From: Planctomycetota bacterium
Lineage (GTDB): Bacteria > Planctomycetota > Planctomycetia > Planctomycetales > Planctomycetaceae
NCBI GenBank assembly: GCA_030836185.1
Contig: JAURQH010000074.1
Span: 1 to 53,058, forward strand
Length of the DNA: 53,058 bases
Reading direction: 5' to 3'
Below, in pieces: positions 33,577 to 42,779 of the stretch. Position 1 is the stretch's first letter, and each line of letters opens with the position of its first letter. The notes beneath the pieces are model-generated. The model saw only the letters and a list, made by a program, of their open reading frames with translations. It did no database searches and was not told where the DNA came from. The translations under genes were made by a program, and so were the position numbers.

Positions 33577-36024
33577 ATGACGAATTATCGATCTCTGTTT
33601 ACAATTCTTGTTACGGCTGGTCTTGCCGTCGGATTATCCACGCAAGGTTCTAGTGCACAGGAAGGTGCTCCTTCCGAGTTAAGGGTCTTTCCTTCGGATG
33701 TGAATCTTTCGTCGGCCCGTGATCGCCAATCGATACAGGTGCAGGCTGTTTATCCGAGTGGGCTTACACGGGATGTCACTAGCGAAGCCAAACTGTCTTT
33801 GGCAAATGCGGCGCTGGCGAAAATGGAAAAAAACACGCTTTACCCCGTTGCTGATGGTGATTCAGAAATCACGGTCGAATTCGGTGGGCTTACTTCGAAG
33901 TTGCCTGTCAAAGTGACCAATCATGCTAGTGATGGCCCACTCAGTTTTCGTCTGGATGTGATGCCTGTCTTCATGAAGACCAGTTGTAATAACGGCAGTT
34001 GTCATGGTGCCAAAAGTGGAAAAGACGGTTTTGGCTTATCGTTGTTCGGTTATGATCCCGACAGCGACCATTTCAATTTGACTCGTGAGATTCCTGGCCG
34101 TCGCATCAATTTGGCTCTCCCCGAACAAAGTCTGTTACTCGAAAAAGGAGCCGGACAGGTTCCGCATACCGGTGGTAAACGATTTGAACCGGGTGGCGAG
34201 TTATACAACACCACATTGCGTTGGTTAAAAGAAGGCGCCAAAAACGATGAAGGCGAGGTTCCAAAAGTCGAACGTGTCGAGCTATATCCAAAAGAAGCCG
34301 TTATGGATGGCGAAGGGGCGACACAGCGATTAACGGTTCGCGCTTATTACTCGGACGGGACCGACCGTGATATTACCTCTCAAGCCTACTTCATGACCAG
34401 CAACGACAATTCGGCAGAAGTGACGCAAGAAGGAATTGTCACTGCCGGGGCACGTGGCGAATCATTCCTGATGGCTCGTTTTGATACACATACCGTTGGT
34501 TCGCGATTTATCGTCTTACCAAAAGGGTTACAGTTTCAATGGCCTGAAGAGATTGCCGGAAACAATTACATCGACAATTTTGTTCATGAGAAGTTGAAAA
34601 AACTGCGTCAAATTCCATCAGATGTTTGTACCGACGAAGAGTTCATTCGTCGTGTGACATTGGACATTACTGGTACGCTCCCGACTGTCGAAGAGTACGA
34701 AATATTCATGGCCGACAGTTCACACGACAAACGTGAACGCAAAATTGACGAGCTGCTCGAACGAAAAGAGTTTGTGGAAGTCTGGGTGATGAAATGGGCC
34801 GAGCTCCTTAAGATTCGTTCTGATAATCAAAACAGTTACAAAGCCATGTTGCTTTACTACAACTGGTTGAAAGATCGAGTGGCTAGTAACACGCCTGTCG
34901 ATCAGATGGTGCGTGAATTGCTCGGCGCAAACGGCGGAACATTTACCAATCCACCGACTAATTTCTATCAACTGGAACGCGACACTCTGAAAACGTCAGA
35001 GAATGTCGCCCAAGTCTTTATGGGGATGAGAATTCAATGTGCTCAGTGTCACAATCATCCTTTTGACCGATGGACGATGGACGACTACTACAGTTTCTCG
35101 GCGTTCTTCACACAGATCGGGCGTAAGAGCTCTGAAGATGTGCGGGAAACCATTGTCTACAATTCGGGCGGTGGAGAAATGAAGCATCCTGTCGGGAATC
35201 GGAATATGCCTCCAAAATTCTTGGGAGGCGATATCCCCGATGTTAAAGGTAAAGATCGTCGAGAAGTGATGGCAAACTGGTTGGCCTCAAAAGAGAATCC
35301 GTACTTTGCACGGAATCTTGTCAACCGCGTTTGGTCTCACTTCCTGGGTCGCGGAATCATCGAGGAGGTAGACGACATTCGAGTCAGTAATCCTCCCGTG
35401 AATGAACCGCTGTTGAATGAGTTGGCGACGAAGTTCACCGAATACGACTACGACTTCAAAAAGATCGTGAAAGATATCTGCATGTCACGGACATATCAGC
35501 TATCAACACAGGCGAATGAAACCAACGAAACCGACAGCACCAACTTCTCGCACGCATCACTCCGACGCTTACGCGCAGAGTTCTTACTCGATTCGATTAG
35601 CCAAGTGACCGACACGGACGATAAATTTCGCGGGCTACCTAGTGGTGCTCGTGCGGTACAGATTTCAGACGGAAACACTTCAACATACTTCCTCACCACT
35701 TTTGGGCGTGCAACACGAGCATCGGTTTGTTCTTGCGAGGTCAAAATGGACCCGAATCTGTCTCAAGCATTACACCTGCTTAACGGCGATACGGTAAATA
35801 GTAAAATTGCACAAGGAAATCTGATTAAGCGGCGTTTGGATGAGAAGAAGTTGCCGCAGGATATTCTTGAAGAGATATATATTCGCACTTTGTCTCGTCG
35901 GCCTACGGAGTCTGAACGGTCCGCGTTGAATGAAGTGTTGTTGAAGAATGATAACAATCAGCAAGTCCTGGAAGACATTCTGTGGGCTCTGATGAACTCG
36001 CGCGAGTTCTTGTTTAATCACTAG
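33577..36024 (+). CDS. DUF1549/DUF1553 protein with Ig-like segments, set 2
   Basis: An 815-residue exported protein with a signal peptide ending near SSAQE (residue 29). Two Big_2-like Ig segments are seen, LRVFPSDVNLSSARDRQSI (about 34-115) and VELYPKEAVMDGEGATQRLT (about 233-315). Between them is a CX4CH haem-like motif, CNNGSCH (137-143). DUF1549 follows with FIRRVTLDITGTLPTVEEY and a CxxCH, CAQCH (488-492), in CAQCHNHPFDRW. DUF1553 contains NPYFARNLVNRVWSHFLGRG. It lacks the classical PSCyt1 domain of the other two PSD1 proteins. Position in the operon suggests it works with its neighbours. Confidence 0.88.
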   Translation: MTNYRSLFTILVTAGLAVGLSTQGSSAQEGAPSELRVFPSDVNLSSARDRQSIQVQAVYPSGLTRDVTSEAKLSLANAALAKMEKNTLYPVADGDSEITVEFGGLTSKLPVKVTNHASDGPLSFRLDVMPVFMKTSCNNGSCHGAKSGKDGFGLSLFGYDPDSDHFNLTREIPGRRINLALPEQSLLLEKGAGQVPHTGGKRFEPGGELYNTTLRWLKEGAKNDEGEVPKVERVELYPKEAVMDGEGATQRLTVRAYYSDGTDRDITSQAYFMTSNDNSAEVTQEGIVTAGARGESFLMARFDTHTVGSRFIVLPKGLQFQWPEEIAGNNYIDNFVHEKLKKLRQIPSDVCTDEEFIRRVTLDITGTLPTVEEYEIFMADSSHDKRERKIDELLERKEFVEVWVMKWAELLKIRSDNQNSYKAMLLYYNWLKDRVASNTPVDQMVRELLGANGGTFTNPPTNFYQLERDTLKTSENVAQVFMGMRIQCAQCHNHPFDRWTMDDYYSFSAFFTQIGRKSSEDVRETIVYNSGGGEMKHPVGNRNMPPKFLGGDIPDVKGKDRREVMANWLASKENPYFARNLVNRVWSHFLGRGIIEEVDDIRVSNPPVNEPLLNELATKFTEYDYDFKKIVKDICMSRTYQLSTQANETNETDSTNFSHASLRRLRAEFLLDSISQVTDTDDKFRGLPSGARAVQISDGNTSTYFLTTFGRATRASVCSCEVKMDPNLSQALHLLNGDTVNSKIAQGNLIKRRLDEKKLPQDILEEIYIRTLSRRPTESERSALNEVLLKNDNNQQVLEDILWALMNSREFLFNH

Positions 36025-36260
36025 ACACCACGAAGCTCGTTTGAATTTTCAATCGGGCTTATTTTACGAATTTTCCACACAATCGTTATATTAAGAGAAG
36101 GTTCCGTCGTTCACCTGGATTGTGACGATACAGTTTCAATAGGATTCAAAGAGACATAGTTCGGATAAGACGATCCAACTCATCATTACGATGAAAGTAT
36201 GTCGTTGGGTGACCAGTATTATTAAGTCGGGAACAAGATTTCCCACTTGGAGTTGAGACG

Positions 36261-38987
36261 ATGAAACGCCAAACATCACAATTGAGTTTTGCTGCCCTTC
36301 TGTTGACGACCTCTGCACTCTCAGTGGGTGCTCAGGATAAGGTCACCTTTGAAGAGCACATTAAACCGATCTTCCGCCAGCATTGTGCGACTTGTCATAA
36401 TGCTGATAAGAAGTCGGGCGGTCTCGACGTCACGAACTATCTCACCATGATGCAAGGAGGAAGTTCCGGGGCCGTCGTTGAAGGTGGTGATGCGGAGCTG
36501 AGTTACCTCTATATGCTGGTCACTCATGAGTCCGAACCGTATATGCCACCGAAGTCCGACAAAATCCCTGCCAAGCAAATTGATTTGATTGCCAAGTGGA
36601 TCAATGGCGGTTTGCTCGAAACTTCGACCAGTAAGGCAATGCTTTCGAATAAGCCAAAAATGGATCTCTCGCTCGATCCCAACGCCGCACTCGATCAGCG
36701 CCCTGCGGTTGTAGCGATGCCCAACTATCTCAGCCTTCAGCCAGTTTTGAGGACATCTAAAACAACAACAGTCAACACGATCGCCACCAGTCCATGGGCA
36801 CCTCTCACGGCCATTGCTGGTCAAAAACAGATTTTACTTTATAACACGAAAACTCTGGAGCTTGCCGGGGTCCTTCCTTTTCCTGAAGGCGAACCACAGG
36901 TTCTGAAGTTCAGCCGGAATGGGTCGTTGCTGTTGGCCGGTGGCGGTCACTCTGCAGCTCAAGGGAAAGTCGTTGTCTTTAACGTCACGACCGGCGAACG
37001 TGTGATTACTGTGGGTGACGAGTTGGATACGGTTTTGGCTGCCGATATCAGTGCTGATCAAACCAAGATCGCCTTGGGCGGTCCGGGGAAGATGATTCGC
37101 ATTTATTCGACCAAAGACGGTTCACTACAACACGAAATCAAGAAACACACTGACTGGATTTACGCCATGGAATTCAGTCCTGATGGTGTCTTGTTAGCGA
37201 CGGCTGATCGAGTCGGCGGATTACACATTTGGGATCCTTACACCGGACGAAATTTCCTCTCTCTTCCAGGACACAAAGAAGCCATCACAGGCATGTCTTG
37301 GGTGGCAGCAGCAAATACTCTGTTGCTCGCAACGGGTAGCGAAGACGGCAAAGTTGCCATTTGGGATATGAGCAAGCCAAGCGAACAGGCTCAGATCAAA
37401 AACTTTAATGCTCATGGTGGTGGCGTGGCTTCTGTGGAATACACACGGGATGGCCGGATCGTCTCCTGTGGACGCGATAAAGTTGCCAAGTTGTGGGATG
37501 CCAATGGTAAAGAGTTGAAAGCATTCGGTGGCTTGGCAGACATCGCGACGGCTGTCTCGTTCTGCGATGAAACCAATCGAGTTATCGCTGGTGACTGGAC
37601 CGGATTGACGAAAGTCTGGACTGCGGCAGAAGGACAAGATCTGGGGCAGGTTTCCACCAACCCGATGAAAATCGAAGATCGAATTGCCGAGTTGACCAAA
37701 CTGGTGGCAACTCAAACTCAAGACTTCAACACAAAAGCCGCCGCAGCCAAGCCGCTCATCGAAGCACTTGCCAAGGCGAAAGCCGACTTAGCAACAGCCC
37801 AGAAAACGTCTGTGGCGACGAAAAAAGTACTCGATGATACGACGGCTTTGGTGAATACTCTGAAAGCCCAAATTGATACTTTGACTAAAGAGAAAGCGGC
37901 TGCAGATCAACAGGTTGCGACACTCACTCCGGTCACTGCATCATTAAAGTCTGCAATGGATCAAACTGCTGCTGCCGTTGCGAAGTTGCCCGAGGATAAA
38001 AACTTGGCCACCGTGGCGGCTCAGGTGAAGGCTCAACATACTGAAAAGGCGGCTGCTCTCGCTGCTCAGCAAAAAATTCAAGCAGTGAAAACTGCCGCGC
38101 TCAAGAAAGCGACCGAGGACAAAGCCGTTGCCGACAAGAAGTTGCAGGACGCCACTGCAGCATACCAGGCTGCGGTGAAGACTCAACAAACAGTTGATGC
38201 CATGTTGAAACCAGCAACCGACAAAGCCAATGTTGCTCAAGCCGCCATGAGACAGGCTCAACAGACGTTGGCAGTCAGCCAGAAAGAACTGAAAGAGTGG
38301 CAGACACAATTAGCTCTCACTGTTAAATTGACTGAAATGAAAGCCAAAGATCAGGAACTCGCACAGAAACAGTTGGCCGAAGCCGAAGCGAAAGCCGTTC
38401 TGGATATGGCACAAGCCGAACTGGCTAAAGCTCAGCAAACGGCGACAGCCTCACAAGAAAACTTGAACAAGATTGTTGCCGACCTCACAGCCCAAAAGAA
38501 AACTTTAGTCACACAAAACGGTCAGTTAGCTGGGTTGAATACTCAGACAGCAAATCTTGAGAAGGCACTCCCCATGATCACGGAAGCCGCCAAGAAAGCA
38601 CAAGAAGTAGCCGAACAATTAAAGGACGATAAAGAGCTCGCTGCTTCTGCAAAAACATTGATGGACCTGGTTGCCAAGCGGACCGGAGAACTTGGTAATC
38701 TGAAAAAAGCGGTTGAAGCCAAGAAGGTCGAAATTGCAGGGCAGACTACCAAAATTGCGGCCATCACAAAACAGATGGAAACGGCACAGGCTGCTTTAAC
38801 GGCCTCTCAGAAAGTCGTGACCGATAAAACTGCCGCTCTTAAACCGGTCCAAGAGAAGTTCACTGCGGCTCAAGGCGAAACTGCTAAAGCGACACAAGTA
38901 CGTGATGCTGTAAAGAAGGAAGTGGAAGTCATCCGCACGCAGCTTGTACCATTAGTCGGCAGAGAACAGGCTTCAATCGTTCAATAA
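36261..38987 (+). CDS. Cytochrome-WD40-coiled-coil fusion protein, set 2
   Basis: A 908-residue exported protein. After a signal peptide (to about residue 24, SVGAQ) comes a PSCyt1-type haem domain with CATCH (Cys42-His46) and the Met-bearing YMPPKSDKIP region. Residues about 160-470 form WD40-type repeats (IYAMEFSPDGVLLATADRVG, GLHIWDP; LATGSEDGKVAIWDM). Residues about 475-905 are a long Ala/Lys/Gln/Thr-rich coiled coil that could span a great distance in the periplasm. GGAG lies eight bases before the ATG. It ends the four-gene operon. A haem protein with a display propeller and a long stalk is notable; function unknown. Confidence 0.88.
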   Translation: MKRQTSQLSFAALLLTTSALSVGAQDKVTFEEHIKPIFRQHCATCHNADKKSGGLDVTNYLTMMQGGSSGAVVEGGDAELSYLYMLVTHESEPYMPPKSDKIPAKQIDLIAKWINGGLLETSTSKAMLSNKPKMDLSLDPNAALDQRPAVVAMPNYLSLQPVLRTSKTTTVNTIATSPWAPLTAIAGQKQILLYNTKTLELAGVLPFPEGEPQVLKFSRNGSLLLAGGGHSAAQGKVVVFNVTTGERVITVGDELDTVLAADISADQTKIALGGPGKMIRIYSTKDGSLQHEIKKHTDWIYAMEFSPDGVLLATADRVGGLHIWDPYTGRNFLSLPGHKEAITGMSWVAAANTLLLATGSEDGKVAIWDMSKPSEQAQIKNFNAHGGGVASVEYTRDGRIVSCGRDKVAKLWDANGKELKAFGGLADIATAVSFCDETNRVIAGDWTGLTKVWTAAEGQDLGQVSTNPMKIEDRIAELTKLVATQTQDFNTKAAAAKPLIEALAKAKADLATAQKTSVATKKVLDDTTALVNTLKAQIDTLTKEKAAADQQVATLTPVTASLKSAMDQTAAAVAKLPEDKNLATVAAQVKAQHTEKAAALAAQQKIQAVKTAALKKATEDKAVADKKLQDATAAYQAAVKTQQTVDAMLKPATDKANVAQAAMRQAQQTLAVSQKELKEWQTQLALTVKLTEMKAKDQELAQKQLAEAEAKAVLDMAQAELAKAQQTATASQENLNKIVADLTAQKKTLVTQNGQLAGLNTQTANLEKALPMITEAAKKAQEVAEQLKDDKELAASAKTLMDLVAKRTGELGNLKKAVEAKKVEIAGQTTKIAAITKQMETAQAALTASQKVVTDKTAALKPVQEKFTAAQGETAKATQVRDAVKKEVEVIRTQLVPLVGREQASIVQ

Positions 38988-38998
38988 TTTGATCGAGT

Positions 38999-39742
38999 TT
39001 ATGCCGCGGATCGGAGCGACACATCTGTATGCTCTGGGTTGTTGGGAAGTTCGGTAAGCTCACCACTCAAAAACTGATCTGCGAGCTGCTGTAACCGTTC
39101 AAGATCGGCTTCGATCAACGCTTGGTATTTCTCCATTTGTTCCCGTGATATATCTTCGGGAACGTGAATGGGAGTACCGGTCAGCAGGATCACTTTCGAG
39201 AACGGTTTAGGGACAATCTGGTTCGTCCAACTTCCGGCAATGTCCCAGTAGCGACTTACGGCATTCGTATTGGCAACAATCGGAATGCCTGTTTGCGATG
39301 CCAAATACACGATCCCCGGTTTCACTTTATGACGCGGACCTCTCGGTCCATCTGGTGTGATTACGATATGACACTTCTCGGCAGTGGCGAGGAGTTTTTT
39401 CAGAGCGGTGGCTCCCCCTTTGCTTGAAGAGCCGCGCACAGCGCCCAGATCGAAGTGCTTCATGAATTCAGACAGCCACGAGCCATCTTGGTGTTTGCTG
39501 ACGAGAGTCTTCGCGGGGATGTAGGCTTCTTTGTGTGGAAGATTCACTCGGTAGGTAATTGGCATGAATGTTTGATCGTGCCACAGCGCATAAAGGTAGG
39601 GAGTTTTACATTCCGGGCTGACAAGATTCGTCCCGGGAAACTCTTCAATGACTCGATAGCGAATCGTACGCGCCAGCAGCCGAAATGATTTTCCCAGGCA
39701 CCAGCCCATCATACGGGTCAATCGAGGACTACGAATCTTCAC
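38999..39742 (-). CDS. DUF374-type lysophospholipid acyltransferase-like protein
   Basis: A 247-residue membrane-associated acyltransferase of the LPLAT superfamily. The catalytic HX4D-like site reads YALWHDQTFMP, where the Asp follows the His directly, as in DUF374 proteins. VITPDGPRGPRHKVKPGIVYLASQ (in two parts, about 130-155) is the family signature. SSKGGATALKKLL precedes it. Related proteins act on lipid A or Kdo-lipid. The start is GTG at 39742 with GGAG seven bases upstream. It converges with the cytochrome-WD40 gene, 11 bases between stops. A role in outer-membrane lipid assembly is inferred. Confidence 0.88.
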   Translation of the reverse strand: MKIRSPRLTRMMGWCLGKSFRLLARTIRYRVIEEFPGTNLVSPECKTPYLYALWHDQTFMPITYRVNLPHKEAYIPAKTLVSKHQDGSWLSEFMKHFDLGAVRGSSSKGGATALKKLLATAEKCHIVITPDGPRGPRHKVKPGIVYLASQTGIPIVANTNAVSRYWDIAGSWTNQIVPKPFSKVILLTGTPIHVPEDISREQMEKYQALIEADLERLQQLADQFLSGELTELPNNPEHTDVSLRSAA

Positions 39743-39836
39743 GAGCGGGCTCCATCCCGATATTGATTTTCAAACAAGCTGAATTTTAGTGATTTTGCCA
39801 GACTTGTGAAGGCCAACTCCATGCCTGAAAGAGTGG

Positions 39837-40229
39837 TTAAATTCGCTCTAAAAGCTCTTTCACCTTCTTGGAAATGGCATCTCGCACCTGATAAAACTCT
39901 TCGGGGGGAAGATCTCGTGGGTCGGGAAGCTGCCAGTCTTCTTTGATAGCCGCAGGTACATTGGGACAGGAGTCGCCGCAACCCATTGTGATAGCCGCGG
40001 CAAATTCTCCCTCCGGGATATCATCCAAGGACTTGGAGTGATGGAGTGTGAGGTCGTATCCGACCTCTTCCATGGCGGCAATGGCTTTGGAGTTGACCTG
40101 ACCGGATGGCTTCGAGCCTGCACTAAATGACTTCATATCGTCTCCGCCATAGATGCGGGCAAATGCTTCTGCCATTTGGCTACGATTAGAGTTTTCGACA
40201 CAGACGAACAACAGGCGTTTGATGGTCAT
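39837..40229 (-). CDS. arsC: Thioredoxin-type arsenate reductase
   Basis: A 130-residue low-molecular-weight phosphatase-fold protein. The P-loop CVENSNRSQ carries Cys10 and Arg16 (CX5R). Resolving cysteines Cys84 and Cys88 sit in TMGCGDSCPNVP, and the general acid Asp is in LPDPRDLPPEEF. The three cysteines set it apart from tyrosine phosphatases and match the thioredoxin-dependent ArsC mechanism. The ATG at 40229 has AAGGG eight bases upstream. No arsenite efflux gene or ArsR regulator is adjacent, so detoxification would need partners elsewhere. Confidence 0.9.
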   Translation of the reverse strand: MTIKRLLFVCVENSNRSQMAEAFARIYGGDDMKSFSAGSKPSGQVNSKAIAAMEEVGYDLTLHHSKSLDDIPEGEFAAAITMGCGDSCPNVPAAIKEDWQLPDPRDLPPEEFYQVRDAISKKVKELLERI

Positions 40230-40373
40230 CGCGAATCCCTTTTCACATCTGACTTGTCTACTCAGAGAGCATCGCATGGAGGCGAATTTTGATTTCAGAG
40301 TATCGCGCTCAGGCGAATGATGACAATCTGATTAAACAAACTTTGTAGAAATTCACCTTTTATCAAGCGGTTG

Positions 40374-41168
40374 TTACACAAAAGCCGAGCTGCAACCTGC
40401 CATCAACCAATGGTCGATTTCTTTCAGCATGTCGGCAGTCATCTCATGACCGCAATCGTATAAACGCGTGTCGATCAAAACACCTGTTTGTTCAAGCCGA
40501 CTGGTTTGCTCTTGAAAAGACTTCGGATCGAGGACGTGATCTTTTCGTCCCCAACCGAGCAACACTTTTTTCGCAGAGAGCTGACGGAATTTACTGCCGT
40601 AACACTCGGTGGAGGGAATGGTTCCGCCGAGTGAAATGGCACCAGCAAACAACTCGGGAGCTTCCAGCAGAAGTTCCAAGGCAACGGTTGCGCCCGCATC
40701 GAAACCAGCAAGATAAATGCGATCCATATCCATCCGAAAGAAGCGACTCATCTCGGCAATGGTTTCCCGAATTTCTTCTAATAGATCTTCGAGTTTGTCC
40801 TGACAGGCTTCCCAATGAAAAGCTCCGCTTTCAGACTGACCATCATCGGACGTTCCGCGAAACGCCAATCCAATATAATTTTGATCGCTGATTTGTGGCA
40901 TCACCGTGTGTAACTCTTCTTCGTTACTTTCATCCTGATGCAACCAGATCACGACCGGGTAGCGGTAGCGAGGTTCAAACGGGTCAGGCAAATGCAGCGA
41001 GAGGGGAAGGTCGATTTCGACGGCTGATGTTTCGTGGTCAACCGACAATTCTTCATCACCTTCTTCAAAAGGAACTTCCTGGAGGGATTCCGGCAAGTTC
41101 AGGAAATGAGGCCGCGACATCTGCGACCACCAATGAGATTCAGAATGTTGTTCAAAACGAGAGTTCAT
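40374..41168 (-). CDS. Alpha/beta hydrolase with Asp at the nucleophile position
   Basis: A 264-residue esterase/dienelactone-hydrolase-like protein without a signal peptide. The fold motifs are VVIWLHQDE (oxyanion strand), RIYLAGFDAGATVALEL (elbow), GWGRKDHVLDP (Asp210) and YDCGHEMTADML (His241). The elbow, usually G-x-S-x-G, reads G-F-D-A-G, so the Ser is Asp157. Either the enzyme has lost esterase activity or it uses an Asp nucleophile, as haloalkane dehalogenases do. A GTG at 41219 would add 17 residues; ATG at 41168 is preferred but neither has a strong ribosome site. Confidence 0.75.
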   Translation of the reverse strand: MNSRFEQHSESHWWSQMSRPHFLNLPESLQEVPFEEGDEELSVDHETSAVEIDLPLSLHLPDPFEPRYRYPVVIWLHQDESNEEELHTVMPQISDQNYIGLAFRGTSDDGQSESGAFHWEACQDKLEDLLEEIRETIAEMSRFFRMDMDRIYLAGFDAGATVALELLLEAPELFAGAISLGGTIPSTECYGSKFRQLSAKKVLLGWGRKDHVLDPKSFQEQTSRLEQTGVLIDTRLYDCGHEMTADMLKEIDHWLMAGCSSAFV

Positions 41169-41530
41169 GACGATCTTTCGCAGGTATTGTTGCGGCGGCG
41201 GGTCAATCCATTTTGCCACGCCGAGTCTTTTGGACGCCGGAATTTCCTTCCGACGAACGAACTCTAATTCTCACGTAAGTTGCTGTCAACGTAGAGTCTA
41301 CGACAGAGCTTGGCGCGCGAAGTGTTTGCGAATTGGTTGTGGGTGACTTGCGTCAATGTATGTGTTTCTGGCAACATTTAACGCCTTCAAACTGGCCGGA
41401 TATTCTGTGTAAACATCCCGTTTTAACCAACCGTTACTTCAGACCCGGTTTTGGGCCGATTCGACATTTTTCCTTTCGCTGATTACAGTCAGCCTTTGGT
41501 TTTGCCCTGAACTTGTGAATTGATCTCCCG
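41169..41530. other. Divergent intergenic region before hpt
   Basis: No gene is seen in this 362-bp spacer. It contains a palindrome, CGTAGA-G-TCTACG (41290-41302), flanked by CTGT and ACAG arms that extend the pairing with a three-base bulge (41283-41306). It may be an operator serving either hpt or the hydrolase gene. Confidence 0.4.
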
Positions 41531-42064
41531 ATGACTCATCCTCCCGCCAATCAACTTGAAATTCAATTCACTCGCGAGCGAATTGAGTCGCGAATTTCAG
41601 AACTGGCTGCAATGCTGAATCAGGACTACAACGGGCGCGAGATTGTCGTTGTGGGAATTATGTCGGGTGTGGTGGTGTTTCTCTCCGACCTGATCCGTGG
41701 CTTGGAAGTCCCGGTTCGTTTGGAATTCCTCAATGCCTCCAGCTATCGCGGGAAAGCGACCTCTGCGGGGGAGTTGGCCATCGATTTGTCAGGGTTGCCA
41801 ACGCTGACGGGAAAACATGTCTTACTTCTCGATGACATTTTCGATACAGGGCATACCCTGAGTCGAATGATTGAGGTCATTTCTGTGATGAAGCCCGCGT
41901 CTCTGAAATCTGCCGTTCTTTTGTGGAAGTCCGAACGCAACGAAACGGGACTCACGCCAGATTACTTCGGCTTTCAAATCCCCAACAGGTTTGTCGTCGG
42001 TTATGGACTCGATTGGGATGGCTTGTATCGCAACTTGCCCGATGTTCGCATCATCCCTGAGTGA
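41531..42064 (+). CDS. hpt: Hypoxanthine phosphoribosyltransferase
   Basis: Purine salvage enzyme that joins hypoxanthine (and usually guanine) to PRPP, giving IMP or GMP. The 177-residue length is typical. The PRPP-binding loop is VLLLDDIFDTGHTL (about 97-110). VVVGIMSGVVVFLSDL is the first pyrophosphate loop, and NASSYRGKATSAGEL the flexible active-site hood. DYFGFQIPNRFVVGYGLDW is the conserved C-terminal base-binding region. It lies 67 bases upstream of apt, so the two salvage genes are probably cotranscribed. Confidence 0.95.
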   Translation: MTHPPANQLEIQFTRERIESRISELAAMLNQDYNGREIVVVGIMSGVVVFLSDLIRGLEVPVRLEFLNASSYRGKATSAGELAIDLSGLPTLTGKHVLLLDDIFDTGHTLSRMIEVISVMKPASLKSAVLLWKSERNETGLTPDYFGFQIPNRFVVGYGLDWDGLYRNLPDVRIIPE

Positions 42065-42131
42065 TATTACTTCTCTGTTGCGATAAACTGAACTCTCCTT
42101 ATTTTCTGAACTATGAGATTATTGAATCATC

Positions 42132-42665
42132 ATGAACGAAGCCGAATTGAAAGCCAGTATTCGAAATGTTCCCGATTTCCCCAAGCCGGGAATCATGTTT
42201 CGTGATATCACACCTCTTCTCGCTGACCCCAAAGTGTTCCAGGCAGTGATTGATCAATTTGAGGCGAAATACAAAGATTCGGGTGTGACGGCGATCGTTG
42301 CCGCCGAAGCTCGTGGATTTATCTTCGCAGCTCCCTTGGCGTTAGCGCTAGGAGTACGTTTTATTCCCGTTCGCAAGCCGGGGAAACTTCCCTTTGAAAC
42401 CAAGGCTTTTCATTACGAATTGGAGTATGGAACCGATTCATTGGAAATTCATACCGACGCAATTTCTCAATCAGACAATGTCTTAATTCTGGATGATTTG
42501 CTGGGTACCGGTGGTACAATGGAAGCCTGTGTGAAGCTGGTCGATCACAGCAACGCGCGGATTGTTGGCTGTGCCTTCCTAATAGAGCTTGATTTTCTCA
42601 ATGGGCGACAGAAACTGGCTCCGCATGAATGCTTCAGTCTGATCCACTACGCTGACGAAACCTGA
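42132..42665 (+). CDS. apt: Adenine phosphoribosyltransferase
   Basis: Converts adenine and PRPP to AMP. The 177-residue protein begins with the family start IRNVPDFPKPGIMFRDITP, has EARGFIFAAPLALALG, the hood RKPGKLPFETKAFHYELEYG, and the PRPP loop LILDDLLGTGGTMEA (about 118-132). All expected motifs are intact. It follows hpt on the same strand. A separate promoter-like sequence lies after it, so the downstream GntR operon is probably transcribed independently. Confidence 0.95.
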   Translation: MNEAELKASIRNVPDFPKPGIMFRDITPLLADPKVFQAVIDQFEAKYKDSGVTAIVAAEARGFIFAAPLALALGVRFIPVRKPGKLPFETKAFHYELEYGTDSLEIHTDAISQSDNVLILDDLLGTGGTMEACVKLVDHSNARIVGCAFLIELDFLNGRQKLAPHECFSLIHYADET

Positions 42666-42693
42666 GTTTTGTTATCCAATATAGGAAACATGG

Positions 42694-42723
42694 TTGCTCC
42701 TGCTTGCTATTGTTCTATATAAT
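42694..42723 (+). promoter_or_regulatory. Sigma-70-like promoter for the GntR-sulfatase operon
   Basis: TTGCTC (42694-42699), an 18-base spacer and a perfect TATAAT (42718-42723) lie 57 bases before the GntR start codon in a short AT-rich patch. A second TATAAT at 42738-42743 has no suitable -35 partner. Confidence 0.5.
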
Positions 42724-42779
42724 TAAAATTGATTATGTATAATATTGCGGGCAGGTTTCCCGTTTTGAAGGTCGAGCTT

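Noticed and set aside
39837-40229. Low-molecular-weight tyrosine phosphatase
   Set aside because: Two further cysteines at 84 and 88 mark the thioredoxin-type arsenate reductase.
42738-42743. Second TATAAT before the GntR gene
   Set aside because: No -35 element at an acceptable distance; the upstream pair at 42694-42723 is better.
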